Assembly (NCBI RefSeq): GCF_014646195.1
Contig: NZ_BMMZ01000001.1
Span: 186,001-250,000, forward strand
Direction of reading: 5' to 3'
Origin: Microlunatus endophyticus
Lineage (GTDB): Bacteria; Actinomycetota; Actinomycetes; Propionibacteriales; Propionibacteriaceae
DNA length: 64,000 bases
This document shows, one piece after another, positions 1 to 7,818 of this stretch. Both the position numbers and the translations under genes were made by a program. Below the pieces are notes generated by a model that saw nothing but the letters and a program-made list of their open reading frames with translations, had not been told where the DNA came from and searched no databases. Position 1 is the stretch's first letter, and each line of letters starts with the position of its first letter.

Positions 1-537
1 TTCGGTGGTCTGACTGATCCCCTCGGTGTCCGACATCCAGCTGAGCATGTACTCCGGTCCGGGGGCCGAATAGCCCGGCACCCTCGGCATGGCCAGCCGG
101 CCGCCGTGCACGCTGCCGTCCATCGGATGCGGCGCCAGCTCAGCCGGCCGGCCGGCCGGGCAGCTGAGACCGGACGTCGCCGCCGTTGACCGGCTGGCGG
201 CCGCGGTCGTCGACGGCCCGTCCGGGGCGGCACTCGGACTGTGGCCGGTACCCGCCGACGGTGCCGAGCCGACCTCGGCGCCGAACTGGTCCGGGTCGGC
301 GACCCGCCGGATGATACCGACCGTGCTGGCCACGACGACGACCAGTGTGAGCGCCGCTACCCCGAAGGCCACGCCGCTGTAGTGCCGGTGCTCGTCGGCC
401 GTGGCCGGGCGCCGGTGGCCGGGTGTGCCGGGGGCCGGGTCCGCCGGGTCGCTCGACATCTCCTGGGACCAGGACGTCCCGCTCCAATACCGGTATCGGT
501 CGGGCTGACCGCCCGGATCCGGATACCAGCCCGACAT
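1..537 (-). CDS. DUF2510 membrane-anchored protein, copy 1 (3' end outside window)
   Basis: The reading frame starts at an ATG at 537 and is still open at base 1, so 179 codons are visible. Residues 2-18 form a DUF2510 motif (SGWYPDPGG...RYRYW), followed by one membrane helix (about 54-76) and a Ser/Thr/Pro/Ala-rich linker. After that come Cys126 and DGSVHGG (140-146), which match the same positions in the proteins at 672-1577, 1577-2527 and 5338-6183. The N-terminus is probably cytoplasmic and the C-terminal domain outside. Function is unknown. It lies 134 bp downstream of the next copy on the same strand and may share its transcript. Confidence 0.85.
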   Translation of the reverse strand, partial: MSGWYPDPGGQPDRYRYWSGTSWSQEMSSDPADPAPGTPGHRRPATADEHRHYSGVAFGVAALTLVVVVASTVGIIRRVADPDQFGAEVGSAPSAGTGHSPSAAPDGPSTTAAASRSTAATSGLSCPAGRPAELAPHPMDGSVHGGRLAMPRVPGYSAPGPEYMLSWMSDTEGISQTTE

Positions 538-613
538 TCTCGCCCTCCATCCGTCAGCGCCTCCGCCTGGCGGAGTTCCAGAACGCGGCCGTGCGACCGA
601 CACTAGTGCGCCC

Positions 614-669
614 GCTCAAGTTGGGCCGCTCAAGTCGGGCCGCTCAAGTCGGGCTGGTCAAGTCGGGCT
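614..669. repeat. 14-bp tandem repeat, four units
   Basis: Four consecutive 14-bp units (614-627, 628-641, 642-655, 656-669) with core CTCAAGTCGGGC lie between two DUF2510 genes. The next partial unit runs into the stop codon of the upstream gene (672-674). Read on the minus strand, every unit contains a TGA, so slippage in this array could not extend the upstream protein. No function is evident. Confidence 0.8.
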
Positions 670-671
670 GG

Positions 672-1577
672 TCATCCCACCCGCAGGCCGGCGATCGTGG
701 TGTCCAGGAGTTTCAACCGGGCCTGGTCGCCGATCGGGACGAAGCCGGCGAAGTAGGAGAGCTGGCCGGTGACGCCCGCGTCGAGCACGATCACCTCCAC
801 GACGTCCCCGGAGGCGTGCACCTCGGGATTGTCCACCCTGATCTGGGCCCGGATCGCCCATCCGGATCGGCCGTCGCGGGTGAAGGCGCGGCTGAAGAGC
901 GTCGTCCTGCCGACGAAGTACTGGTAGTAAGCCGAGCTGGCAATGCACTGCATGATGCCGTCGGCGGCCTGCTGCGGGTTGTGGAAGCCGTCGGCGGCAT
1001 GCACATCGCCGACGGCGACCATCGCCAGCCACTCCGGCTCGACCCATTCGTCCGCCCCGGCGACGTCGTAAGCCCAGGTCATCTGGCGGGCATAGTCGTC
1101 GTCCCGCTCCCAGTCGCCGCCGGGCTGGACGATGGACAGCGATCCGCCGTGGATCCGGCCGTCGGAAGGATGGGTCTCGGTCTGGTACGGGTCGCCCGCT
1201 GCGCAGGCCGTCTGTCCCTGGGGATCGCCGCTGGGCGAGGTCGGCGGGGGTGTGGGGGACGGGCTTGCGGTCGGCAACGGGCTCGAGTCGTTCCAGCCGG
1301 AGATGCTCGGTGCCGGCGGATTCGGATCGGTCAGGGCGGCGGGACCGCCGCCACGAAGCACCAGGACCGCGATCACGACGACGACGAGCACGAGCGCCAG
1401 GGCACCCGCCAGCAACGGCCAGCGGCTGTTCCGCCGGGCGGTCCGTGGCCCGGAGGCCATCCCCGGTGGCGGAGTACGGGGATCGTCGGCCGTCTCGGCC
1501 GACCATCGGGTGCCGTCCCAGTAGCGATACCGGTTCGGCGTCCCGGCGGGATCGGGATACCAGCCGCTTTGTGCCAT
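672..1577 (-). CDS. DUF2510 membrane-anchored protein, copy 2
   Basis: This 301-residue protein has a DUF2510 motif at residues 4-25 (SGWYPDPAG...RYRYWDGTRW), a single membrane helix at about 54-74, and a Pro/Ser/Thr-rich linker containing GWNDSSPLPT. The outer domain has Cys125, DGRIHGG (139-145), QMTWAYDV (about 165-172) and QCIASS with Cys211. The two cysteines are shared with its paralogs and could form a disulfide outside the membrane, which is an inference. The ATG overlaps the TGA of copy 3 by one base (TGATG), so translation is probably coupled. DUF2510 is known only as a small domain on actinobacterial membrane proteins; I do not recognise the outer domain. Confidence 0.9.
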   Translation of the reverse strand: MAQSGWYPDPAGTPNRYRYWDGTRWSAETADDPRTPPPGMASGPRTARRNSRWPLLAGALALVLVVVVIAVLVLRGGGPAALTDPNPPAPSISGWNDSSPLPTASPSPTPPPTSPSGDPQGQTACAAGDPYQTETHPSDGRIHGGSLSIVQPGGDWERDDDYARQMTWAYDVAGADEWVEPEWLAMVAVGDVHAADGFHNPQQAADGIMQCIASSAYYQYFVGRTTLFSRAFTRDGRSGWAIRAQIRVDNPEVHASGDVVEVIVLDAGVTGQLSYFAGFVPIGDQARLKLLDTTIAGLRVG

Positions 1578-2527
1578 CAGTCGACCTGGAGACCGGCGAT
1601 CGTCTGGTCGAGGAGCTGGGTTCGGTGCTGATCACCGATCGGCACGAAGCCGGCGAAGAACGACAATTGCCCGGGTTTGCCGGTGTCGACGACGATCACC
1701 TCGGCGGTGTCGCCGGGGACGCTCAGGCCGGCCGGCTTGTCGACGAAGATCTGGACCCGCAGCGCCCAGCCCTGATGGCCGTCCACCGTGACGGCCTTGC
1801 TGAAGACGTTCTTGCGACCGGTGAACCCGTCGTAGTAGGCGGACGAGGCGATGCACTGCATCATGCCCTCGGCCGACTGCTCCGAGGTCCGGAAGCCGTC
1901 GTCGGCATGCAGGGCGCCGTCGGCCATCATCGCGGCCCAGCCCGGCTCGGTCTCCTCCTCGGTGCCGTCGACGTCCCAGGCCCAAGTCATCTGCTGGGCG
2001 TAGCCCGTGTCCTCGGGAAAGACCGGCGTGAACGACAGGTCCCCGCCGTGCACCCGGCCGTCGTTGGGGTGCGGAGCGCGCTGACCGGGATTTCCGGTGG
2101 CGCAGGCGACCTGGCCCTGCGGGCTGGGGCTCTTCTTCGGAGTAGCGCTCTTCTTCGGGCTCGGGCTGTGCTTCGGGCTCGGGCTGGGCGAAGGGGGCGG
2201 TGTCGCGGTCGGTAACGGGCTGGAGTCGTTCCACCCGCTGACGGTCGGCGCGGGCGGGTTGGGATCGGTGAGTGCCTGGCCACGATCGGCCAGGCCTCTG
2301 ATCACCAGCACACCGGCCACGATGATGACCAGCGCCAACGCCAGGATGCCCACGGTCAGGCCGGTCCGGTTGCGGCGCGGCCGACCGGAGGCGTACGGCC
2401 CCGGGCCGGCGGACGGCGGCGCGGAATTCGGGTTGTCGGTCGTCTCGGCCGACCACCGGGTGCCGTCCCAATAGCGGAAGCGACCGGGTGCGCCCCCGGG
2501 ATCGGGATACCAGCCGCTGGATGCCAC
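1577..2527 (-). CDS. DUF2510 membrane-anchored protein, copy 3
   Basis: This 316-residue paralog of the downstream gene has a DUF2510 motif at residues 4-25, a membrane helix at about 56-77 and a long linker of Pro, Ser, Thr and Lys (about 88-138) with repeated SPSPKK-like units. The outer domain carries Cys142, DGRVHGG (156-162), QMTWAWDV and QCIASS with Cys224. The linker is the longest of the four copies and strongly basic, which could suit passage through a polyanionic cell wall (inference). It is first of the 1-nt-overlapping pair and starts 46 bp after the thiamine-binding-like gene, so the glycosidase, that gene and the three DUF2510 copies may be co-transcribed. Confidence 0.9.
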   Translation of the reverse strand: MASSGWYPDPGGAPGRFRYWDGTRWSAETTDNPNSAPPSAGPGPYASGRPRRNRTGLTVGILALALVIIVAGVLVIRGLADRGQALTDPNPPAPTVSGWNDSSPLPTATPPPSPSPSPKHSPSPKKSATPKKSPSPQGQVACATGNPGQRAPHPNDGRVHGGDLSFTPVFPEDTGYAQQMTWAWDVDGTEEETEPGWAAMMADGALHADDGFRTSEQSAEGMMQCIASSAYYDGFTGRKNVFSKAVTVDGHQGWALRVQIFVDKPAGLSVPGDTAEVIVVDTGKPGQLSFFAGFVPIGDQHRTQLLDQTIAGLQVD

Positions 2528-2573
2528 CCGGAAACCTTAGATGATCAGAGCGTCACTTCCGGGTGTCGGCCGG

Positions 2574-2873
2574 TCACTCGGCCAGATGCTTCTCAACCCG
2601 TTCGACCTTGGCCTGCAGCTGTCCGGTGTAGCCGGGCCGGATATCGGCCTTGATCACCAGGCTGACCCGCGGCGAGATGGCGGTCATCGCGTCCACCGCC
2701 TGTTTGACGACGGCCATCACCTCGTCCCACTCGCCCTCGATGTTGGTGAACATCGAGTTGGTCTCGTTGGGCAGCCCGGAGGCGCGAACGATCCGGACCA
2801 CCTCAGCGACAGCGGCCGAGACCGAGCCTGTCTCGTCCGAGGTGCCGGGGGACATGCTGAAGGCGACGATCAT
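2574..2873 (-). CDS. MTH1187/YqgV-type thiamine-binding-like protein
   Basis: This 99-residue protein begins MIVAFSMSPG and continues with VVRIVRASGLPNETNSMFTN and a WDEVMAVVKQAV helix, the pattern of the MTH1187/YkoF-like (DUF77) family. Family members are small ferredoxin-like-fold proteins that form oligomers and are usually annotated as thiamine-binding. I start it at the ATG at 2873 because family members begin directly with the first beta strand; an upstream in-frame start at 2903 would add ten atypical residues. It begins 7 bp after the stop of the glycosidase gene and probably sits in the same operon. A ligand cannot be read from sequence. Confidence 0.82.
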   Translation of the reverse strand: MIVAFSMSPGTSDETGSVSAAVAEVVRIVRASGLPNETNSMFTNIEGEWDEVMAVVKQAVDAMTAISPRVSLVIKADIRPGYTGQLQAKVERVEKHLAE

Positions 2874-2880
2874 GATCCGA

Positions 2881-3807
2881 TCATCCCAGGTGGACCGCAG
2901 CACTGCCGTACAGCGGCCGGGTGAAGGACGTCAGGTAGTCGTGCGAATCCTGGTCGGGCAGGTTGTAGGTCAGGAAGACGCCGTAGTGCTCGTCGACCGT
3001 CTGCCGGGCCAGGTCCGCCGCCGTCGTCGGATCGGTCGCGTTGATCTCGATCGCCGCCGGCCCGAGTTGCGGTCGGTGCAGCCCCGGAACGTCCGGCACG
3101 CCCCAGGAGCCGTAGTACGGGTTCCAGGCGTAATCGATCAGTCTGCCGACCTGGACGCCGCGGTACTCGAGCGCGGTCGACGCCGGACCGATGTCGTACA
3201 ACGAGATGATCTTGTGCGGCATCAGTCGGCGCAGTGCCGACACCAGATACACGAAGGAGTACGCATTGGGTTGGGGTGTGGCGTTGGTGCCGTAGTCGGA
3301 GTACTCGTCATCGAAGTCGATGCCGTCCAGGTCGTAGCGTCTGACGACGATGTCGGCGAGCTGGCGGGCGAAGGCGGTGGCGGCGGCCCGGTCGGGGAAG
3401 TTGGCCAACCCGGCACCCTGGTGGTTGCCCAGGATCGACAGCAGCACCTTGATGCCCCTGGCCTGGAGCGGGCGGATCTGGTTGACCGCATCGTCGAGTG
3501 TGGCCTGGACCTGCGGGTTGCAGAACAGCTGGGCCCGCTGCCCGTCGTAGTTGATGTTGGCGGCGAAGATGATGCCCAGGTCGAACACGCTGGCACCGGT
3601 CCGGGCCAGGGCATAGTCGGCGACGTTGCGGAGCTGGTAGTTGTTCACCTCGACGTAGGCGACCGAGATCGGATGGTGAGCCGGCTTGTGATGGCTACGC
3701 GCCTGCTGCGCGGCTGCGTCCGGATCGGCTGCTGCGAGCACGGCCGCACCACCGATCGCGGTCAGCCCGGAGTTGATCAACAGCGACCGGCGGGACAGCG
3801 TGGTCAT
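2881..3807 (-). CDS. Tat-exported endo-beta-N-acetylglucosaminidase H-like (GH18) enzyme
   Basis: Endo H enzymes cleave the chitobiose core of high-mannose or hybrid N-glycans. The similarity to Streptomyces Endo H is extensive: the active-site strand LDGIDFDDEYSDYG (catalytic Glu168), LPHKIISLYDIGPAS-like text, DYAWNPYYGSWGVP, and ADLARQTVDEHYGVFLTYNL. At 308 residues it has the length of the Streptomyces precursor. The N-terminus has a twin-arginine signal (LSRRSLL), a hydrophobic stretch and an Ala-rich cleavage region. I choose the ATG at 3807 because GGGAG lies 5 bp upstream of it; the ATG at 3819 has its purine tract too close. It precedes the thiamine-binding-like and DUF2510 genes. 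Confidence 0.9.
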   Translation of the reverse strand: MTTLSRRSLLINSGLTAIGGAAVLAAADPDAAAQQARSHHKPAHHPISVAYVEVNNYQLRNVADYALARTGASVFDLGIIFAANINYDGQRAQLFCNPQVQATLDDAVNQIRPLQARGIKVLLSILGNHQGAGLANFPDRAAATAFARQLADIVVRRYDLDGIDFDDEYSDYGTNATPQPNAYSFVYLVSALRRLMPHKIISLYDIGPASTALEYRGVQVGRLIDYAWNPYYGSWGVPDVPGLHRPQLGPAAIEINATDPTTAADLARQTVDEHYGVFLTYNLPDQDSHDYLTSFTRPLYGSAAVHLG

Positions 3808-3875
3808 GGTTGCTCCCATCTTCCCCCGATACTTGTGGCGTGGATGGCGCTCAAGCTATCAGCGGGGGACTGCTG

Positions 3876-4630
3876 ATGACCGATGTCGGCAAGAGCTACC
3901 GGGGTCGGGTCGTATTGGACCGGATCAGCTCCGACTGCTGTCCGGTACGTCGACCGCCATCGGGGGCGCGAACGGATCGGGGAAGTCAACACTCTTGCGG
4001 ATCGCGGCAGGCGTGTCCCTGCCGGACTCCGGCTCCGTGGCCAGCCGTCCGCCGACGGTCTCCTATCTGCCGCCGGCATTCGCACCGCCGGCCCTGATGC
4101 GGGCCGGGGACTACGTCACCCAGTTGGCGACGATCCGCGGGCTGCCGCCTGCGACCGCCCGCCGCCGGGCCGCCGACCTGCTCGAGCAGCTGAATCTGCT
4201 ACCGGGACCTGCCGCGCGGATGGGCGGTCTGAGTACCGGGAATCTGCGCAAGGTCGGCATCGCCCAGGCGTTCCTGATCAACGCGGATTTGATCGTCCTG
4301 GACGAACCGCGGGCCGGCCTCGATCCCGATGCCCGGGTCGTTCTTGATCAGCTGGTCCGCATTGCGATCGTGGACGGGGCAGCGGTGATCACTGCTGATC
4401 ATGAACCGACGGCGGCCGGTGATGATCACCGGTTCCGGTTGTCCGGCGGACGTCTGGAGCGTGTCGCCGCCGGGTCCGAGGATGTACGGCACTTCATGAT
4501 CACGACCGTCGACCCGACGGGCGCCCCTAGCACCGTACGGGTTGCTGATCATGAACGGGACCGGCGGCTGGCCGAGTTGCTGGCCAGTGGCTGGTCGGTG
4601 ATCGGAGTGCAGGCCGATGCCGAACGTTAG
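3876..4630 (+). pseudogene. ABC transporter ATP-binding protein, one-base frameshift near the 5' end
   Basis: An ATG at 3876, preceded by GGGGGA, opens MTDVGKSYRGRVVLDRIS, which looks like an ABC A-loop region. After about 3929 the homologous frame shifts by -1 and continues LRLLSGTSTAIGGANGSGKST (Walker A) through LSTGNLRKV (a degenerate signature), LIVLDEPRAGLD (Walker B) and ADHE (H-loop) to a stop at 4630. One extra base near 3930 would restore a full-length ATPase of about 250 residues. Upstream codons in the second frame do not look like ABC sequence. The permease gene starts inside its last 14 bp. It is either a recent pseudogene or an indel error. Confidence 0.8.
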
Positions 4631-5300
4631 CGTCATCGGCTACACCGCGGCCCGTAGCGTGCTGCCCGCCTGGACACCCGTCTGGGTGGTGTTCTTCCTG
4701 GTCATCGCCATCGGATACGCGTCCGGAAGCCATGCCGCCGCCTCGCTCGAGTTCGGCGCCGCGATCCTGGTGCCGATCTCCGCCTGGATGGCCGTGGCCA
4801 CCTTCCGGGGCGAGGACCCGATCCAGGCGGCGACCCACGGACTGCATCACGGCAATCCGACCGGCTACCGGTTCCTGGTCTCGGCGTCGGCCTTCCTGGC
4901 GTCGCTCGCGGTGCTGCCGATCTCCCTGCTGCTGGCACTGCTGCGAGCGCCACGGTATCCGCACATCTCGCCGCTGTTCCTGATCATGGCGCTGCTGGCC
5001 CAGGTCGCCGGAGCTGCGATCGGGACGGCGATCGGGACCTGGCTCACCCGGCCGATCATCGAGCGCGCGTCGACGGGGTTCATCGTCGGCGGCGTTGTCG
5101 GCATCAGCCTGATTGCGATCCCGAACATGCCCCCGATCAGGTTGCTCACCGACGTGATCATCAGAGCCCCGGCCAGCGGGACGATTGCCGCGCCCTCCGG
5201 TGTACGAGTCATCGAGGCGGTCCTGATCACCCTGGGCTCGCTGATCATCGCCGCTGCTGCCTGCTGGCTGGCCGGTGCGTTCGCCCGGCGCCGGATCTGA
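4617..5300 (+). CDS. ABC-2-like permease with six predicted membrane helices
   Basis: This 227-residue protein has six hydrophobic segments (about 15-38, 41-62, 81-106, 117-142, 153-172 and 200-222) and almost no other domain. It overlaps the ATP-binding gene by 14 bp, the usual layout of a simple two-gene exporter, so it most likely forms the membrane part of that transporter. No substrate can be inferred. Because the ATPase gene is frameshifted, the transporter may be inactive unless that shift is a sequence error. Confidence 0.75.
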   Translation: MPNVSVIGYTAARSVLPAWTPVWVVFFLVIAIGYASGSHAAASLEFGAAILVPISAWMAVATFRGEDPIQAATHGLHHGNPTGYRFLVSASAFLASLAVLPISLLLALLRAPRYPHISPLFLIMALLAQVAGAAIGTAIGTWLTRPIIERASTGFIVGGVVGISLIAIPNMPPIRLLTDVIIRAPASGTIAAPSGVRVIEAVLITLGSLIIAAAACWLAGAFARRRI

Positions 5301-5337
5301 CCCGACGATCACCCCGATAACACCGATCACCTGATGA

Positions 5338-6183
5338 TCAGTTGTCCACCCGCAGTGACGACGTTGCCCGGTCGAGCTGCTTGATCAGGTCCGTACGCTC
5401 CATCGGCACCGCGTCGAAGTAGTAGGTGACCGGGTCGGACTCGACCACGATGATCCGGATCCGGGATCCGGTCGTCTTCAGCTGCGGATGGTGGAAGCGC
5501 AGCAGCGCATCGCGCTGGACCGCCTTGGTGTCACCGATCATGATCGGCCTGGAGCTGTTCTCGGTGACCTTGACATGCACGCTGGCGTAGAAGTCGCTGG
5601 TCACCAGGCACTGCAGCAGCCGGGCCGTGGCCTGGTCGGCGCCGGGAAAGGGTCGCATGGTGTTCACCCCGACCTCGGCGCTGGCCTGCCAGCCCAACTC
5701 CTCATGCATGTCCTGGCTCTGGACGTAGCTGTCCTTGCTGAAGGGGAACCGGTTGAGTGCGACCGGCTTGCCCCAGTTGCCACCGAGTTCGGCGAAGGAC
5801 AGCGGTCCGCCGTGCACCCGGCCGTCCTCCGGCTCGGCCGGCGGCTGGCTGGCGTCGTACTGCTCGCAGGCTTCGGGATGCCCGGTCGGCACCGGCTGCA
5901 CCGACGGTGTGGGCGAAGTGGTCGGGAGCGGACTCGAATCGTCCCAGGCGCTGCTGGTGCTCGGCGGGGGATCGCTGTCGGCCACCGCCGCGCGATGCGA
6001 CCTGATCACCAGGGCCGTGATCACCACGGCCACGACCGCCAGCACCAGGACCGCGACGACCGGACCGCGACGCCGGCGGCGCGGCCCGATCAGGCGGGTC
6101 CGGTCGGTCCACGCTGACCCGTCCCAATACCGGTAACGGCCGGGTGTCTGGTCGGGGTCGGGATACCAACCGGCGGACGGCAT
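5338..6183 (-). CDS. DUF2510 membrane-anchored protein, copy 4
   Basis: This 281-residue protein has a DUF2510 motif at 4-25 (AGWYPDPDQ...RYRYWDGSAW), a basic stretch RRRRRG, a membrane helix at about 41-61, and a Pro/Ser/Thr linker containing AWDDSSPLPT. The outer domain has Cys106, DGRVHGGPLSF (120-130) and QCLVTS with Cys192, aligning with the other copies, although the middle of the domain is more divergent. It is separated from copies 1-3 by the glycosidase, thiamine-binding-like and ABC genes, which suggests an older duplication. It is convergent with the permease gene (37 bp apart) and divergent from zwf. Confidence 0.88.
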   Translation of the reverse strand: MPSAGWYPDPDQTPGRYRYWDGSAWTDRTRLIGPRRRRRGPVVAVLVLAVVAVVITALVIRSHRAAVADSDPPPSTSSAWDDSSPLPTTSPTPSVQPVPTGHPEACEQYDASQPPAEPEDGRVHGGPLSFAELGGNWGKPVALNRFPFSKDSYVQSQDMHEELGWQASAEVGVNTMRPFPGADQATARLLQCLVTSDFYASVHVKVTENSSRPIMIGDTKAVQRDALLRFHHPQLKTTGSRIRIIVVESDPVTYYFDAVPMERTDLIKQLDRATSSLRVDN

Positions 6184-6255
6184 GCCGGGAAGACTAGGCG
6201 ATCAGAGGGGCCCTGGGCGTAGGCAATCCGATCACACAGTGGCAGCATCGGGTAT

Positions 6256-7758
6256 GTGACCGATGTGAACCAAGCCCAGACCATCGCCTATCCCGCACCC
6301 GGTTCGGTTCCCGCGCTGCGGGAGGACCAGCCGGTCAACCCGCACGTGATCGTGCTCTTCGGAGCCAGCGGCGACCTGGCCAAGCGCAAACTGCTGCCCG
6401 GACTGGCCCACCTGTCGCTGTCGGAGCTGGTGCCCGACATCGAGGTGGTCGGCACCTCGCTGGAGGAGATGGACGACGACGGCTTCCGCAAGCTCGCCTC
6501 CCAGGCGATCCGCGAGTTCAGCCATCGCCAGCTGGAGAAGGACCAGTGGTTCCGCTTCGCCGACAAGCTGACCTATGTGCCGACGTCGGCCGGGCCGGAA
6601 GGCCTGGCGTCGGCGGTCAAGGCGGCGGAGGAGCGGCTCGGCGGGGATGCCCGCCGGATTCACTATCTGAGCGTGCCACCGAGCGCCGCGCCGGCGGTGA
6701 TCAAGACCCTGCGGGACGCCGACCTGGTCGAGCGTTCCCGGGTGATCATGGAGAAGCCGTTCGGCACCGACCTGGCCAGCGCGATCAAGCTCAACAACCA
6801 GGTGCACGAGACCTTCGACGAGAACCAGATCTTTCGGATCGACCACTTCCTGGGCAAGGAGGCCGCGCTGAACATCCTGGCCTTCCGCTTCGCCAACGGC
6901 CTGTTCGAGCCGATCTGGAACCGCAACTTCATCGACCATGTCCAGATCGACATCCCCGAGACTCTCGGGCTGGATCGGCGCGCCAACTTCTACGAGGCGA
7001 CCGGCGCGTACAAGGACATGGTCGTCACCCACCTCTTCCAGGTGCTCGCCTTCGTCGCGATGGAGACGCCGACAGCGCTGGAACCGCGGGCGATCAGCGA
7101 GGAGAAGAACAAGGTCTTCCGCTCGATGGAGCCGATCGACCCGGCCGACGTCGTCCGCGGCCAGTACACCGGCTACCGCAGCGAGGAGGGCGTGGCCCGG
7201 GACTCGGAGACCGAGACCTTCATCGCGCTCAAGGTCGGCATCGACAACTGGCGCTGGGCCGGCGTGCCGTTCTACTTGCGGACGGGCAAGCGGCTGGCCG
7301 AGGGCCAGCGGATCATCTCGATCGCTTTCAAGGAGGCGCCGAAGTCGATGTTCCCCGGCGGCTCCGGGGTCGGTGCCCAGGGCCCGGACCATCTGACCTT
7401 CGATCTGGCCGACGAGTCCAAGGTGTCGCTGTCCTTCTATGGCAAGCGGCCGGGTCCCGGGATGCGGCTGGACAAGCTGTCCATGCAGTTCTCCACCGAC
7501 GAGACCGACCGCGCCGCCGACGTGCTGGAGGCGTACGAACGGCTGTTGCTGGACGCGATGCGCGGTGATCACACCCTGTTCACCACCGCCGAGGGCATCG
7601 AGGCGCTGTGGGAGCGGTCGGAATTCCTGCTCCGGATGCCGCCGCCGGTCAAGCCCTACCCGCAGGGCTCCTGGGGTCCGAACGCGATCCACCAGATGAT
7701 CGCACCGCATGCCTGGCGACTGCCTTTCGAGAGGACCTGGCGGGAACACAAGCACTGA
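6256..7758 (+). CDS. zwf: Glucose-6-phosphate 1-dehydrogenase
   Basis: It oxidises glucose 6-phosphate to 6-phosphogluconolactone with NAD(P)+, the first step of the oxidative pentose phosphate pathway. The dinucleotide-binding segment is VIVLFGASGDLAKRKLLPGL and the substrate/active-site segment is RIDHFLGKE (Asp196, His197, Lys201). A YLRTGKRL segment and a typical C-terminal WGP...W region follow. At 500 residues it has normal length. The start is GTG at 6256. It stands alone: the usual actinobacterial partners tkt, tal, opcA and pgl are not adjacent, so it may be a second copy in the genome. Confidence 0.95.
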   Translation: MTDVNQAQTIAYPAPGSVPALREDQPVNPHVIVLFGASGDLAKRKLLPGLAHLSLSELVPDIEVVGTSLEEMDDDGFRKLASQAIREFSHRQLEKDQWFRFADKLTYVPTSAGPEGLASAVKAAEERLGGDARRIHYLSVPPSAAPAVIKTLRDADLVERSRVIMEKPFGTDLASAIKLNNQVHETFDENQIFRIDHFLGKEAALNILAFRFANGLFEPIWNRNFIDHVQIDIPETLGLDRRANFYEATGAYKDMVVTHLFQVLAFVAMETPTALEPRAISEEKNKVFRSMEPIDPADVVRGQYTGYRSEEGVARDSETETFIALKVGIDNWRWAGVPFYLRTGKRLAEGQRIISIAFKEAPKSMFPGGSGVGAQGPDHLTFDLADESKVSLSFYGKRPGPGMRLDKLSMQFSTDETDRAADVLEAYERLLLDAMRGDHTLFTTAEGIEALWERSEFLLRMPPPVKPYPQGSWGPNAIHQMIAPHAWRLPFERTWREHKH

Positions 7759-7818
7759 CCGTCGGCGCGTCGGTGCCCCGGTAATGTACTTGTTACAGAG
7801 AACCGGCAGACTCTCCCT

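Noticed and set aside
614..669. CRISPR or transposon terminal repeat
   Set aside because: Units are contiguous with no spacers, and no transposase or target duplication is nearby.
3920..3940. Programmed -1 frameshift in the ABC ATPase
   Set aside because: No slippery heptamer or following pseudoknot is visible, so mutation or sequencing error is more likely.
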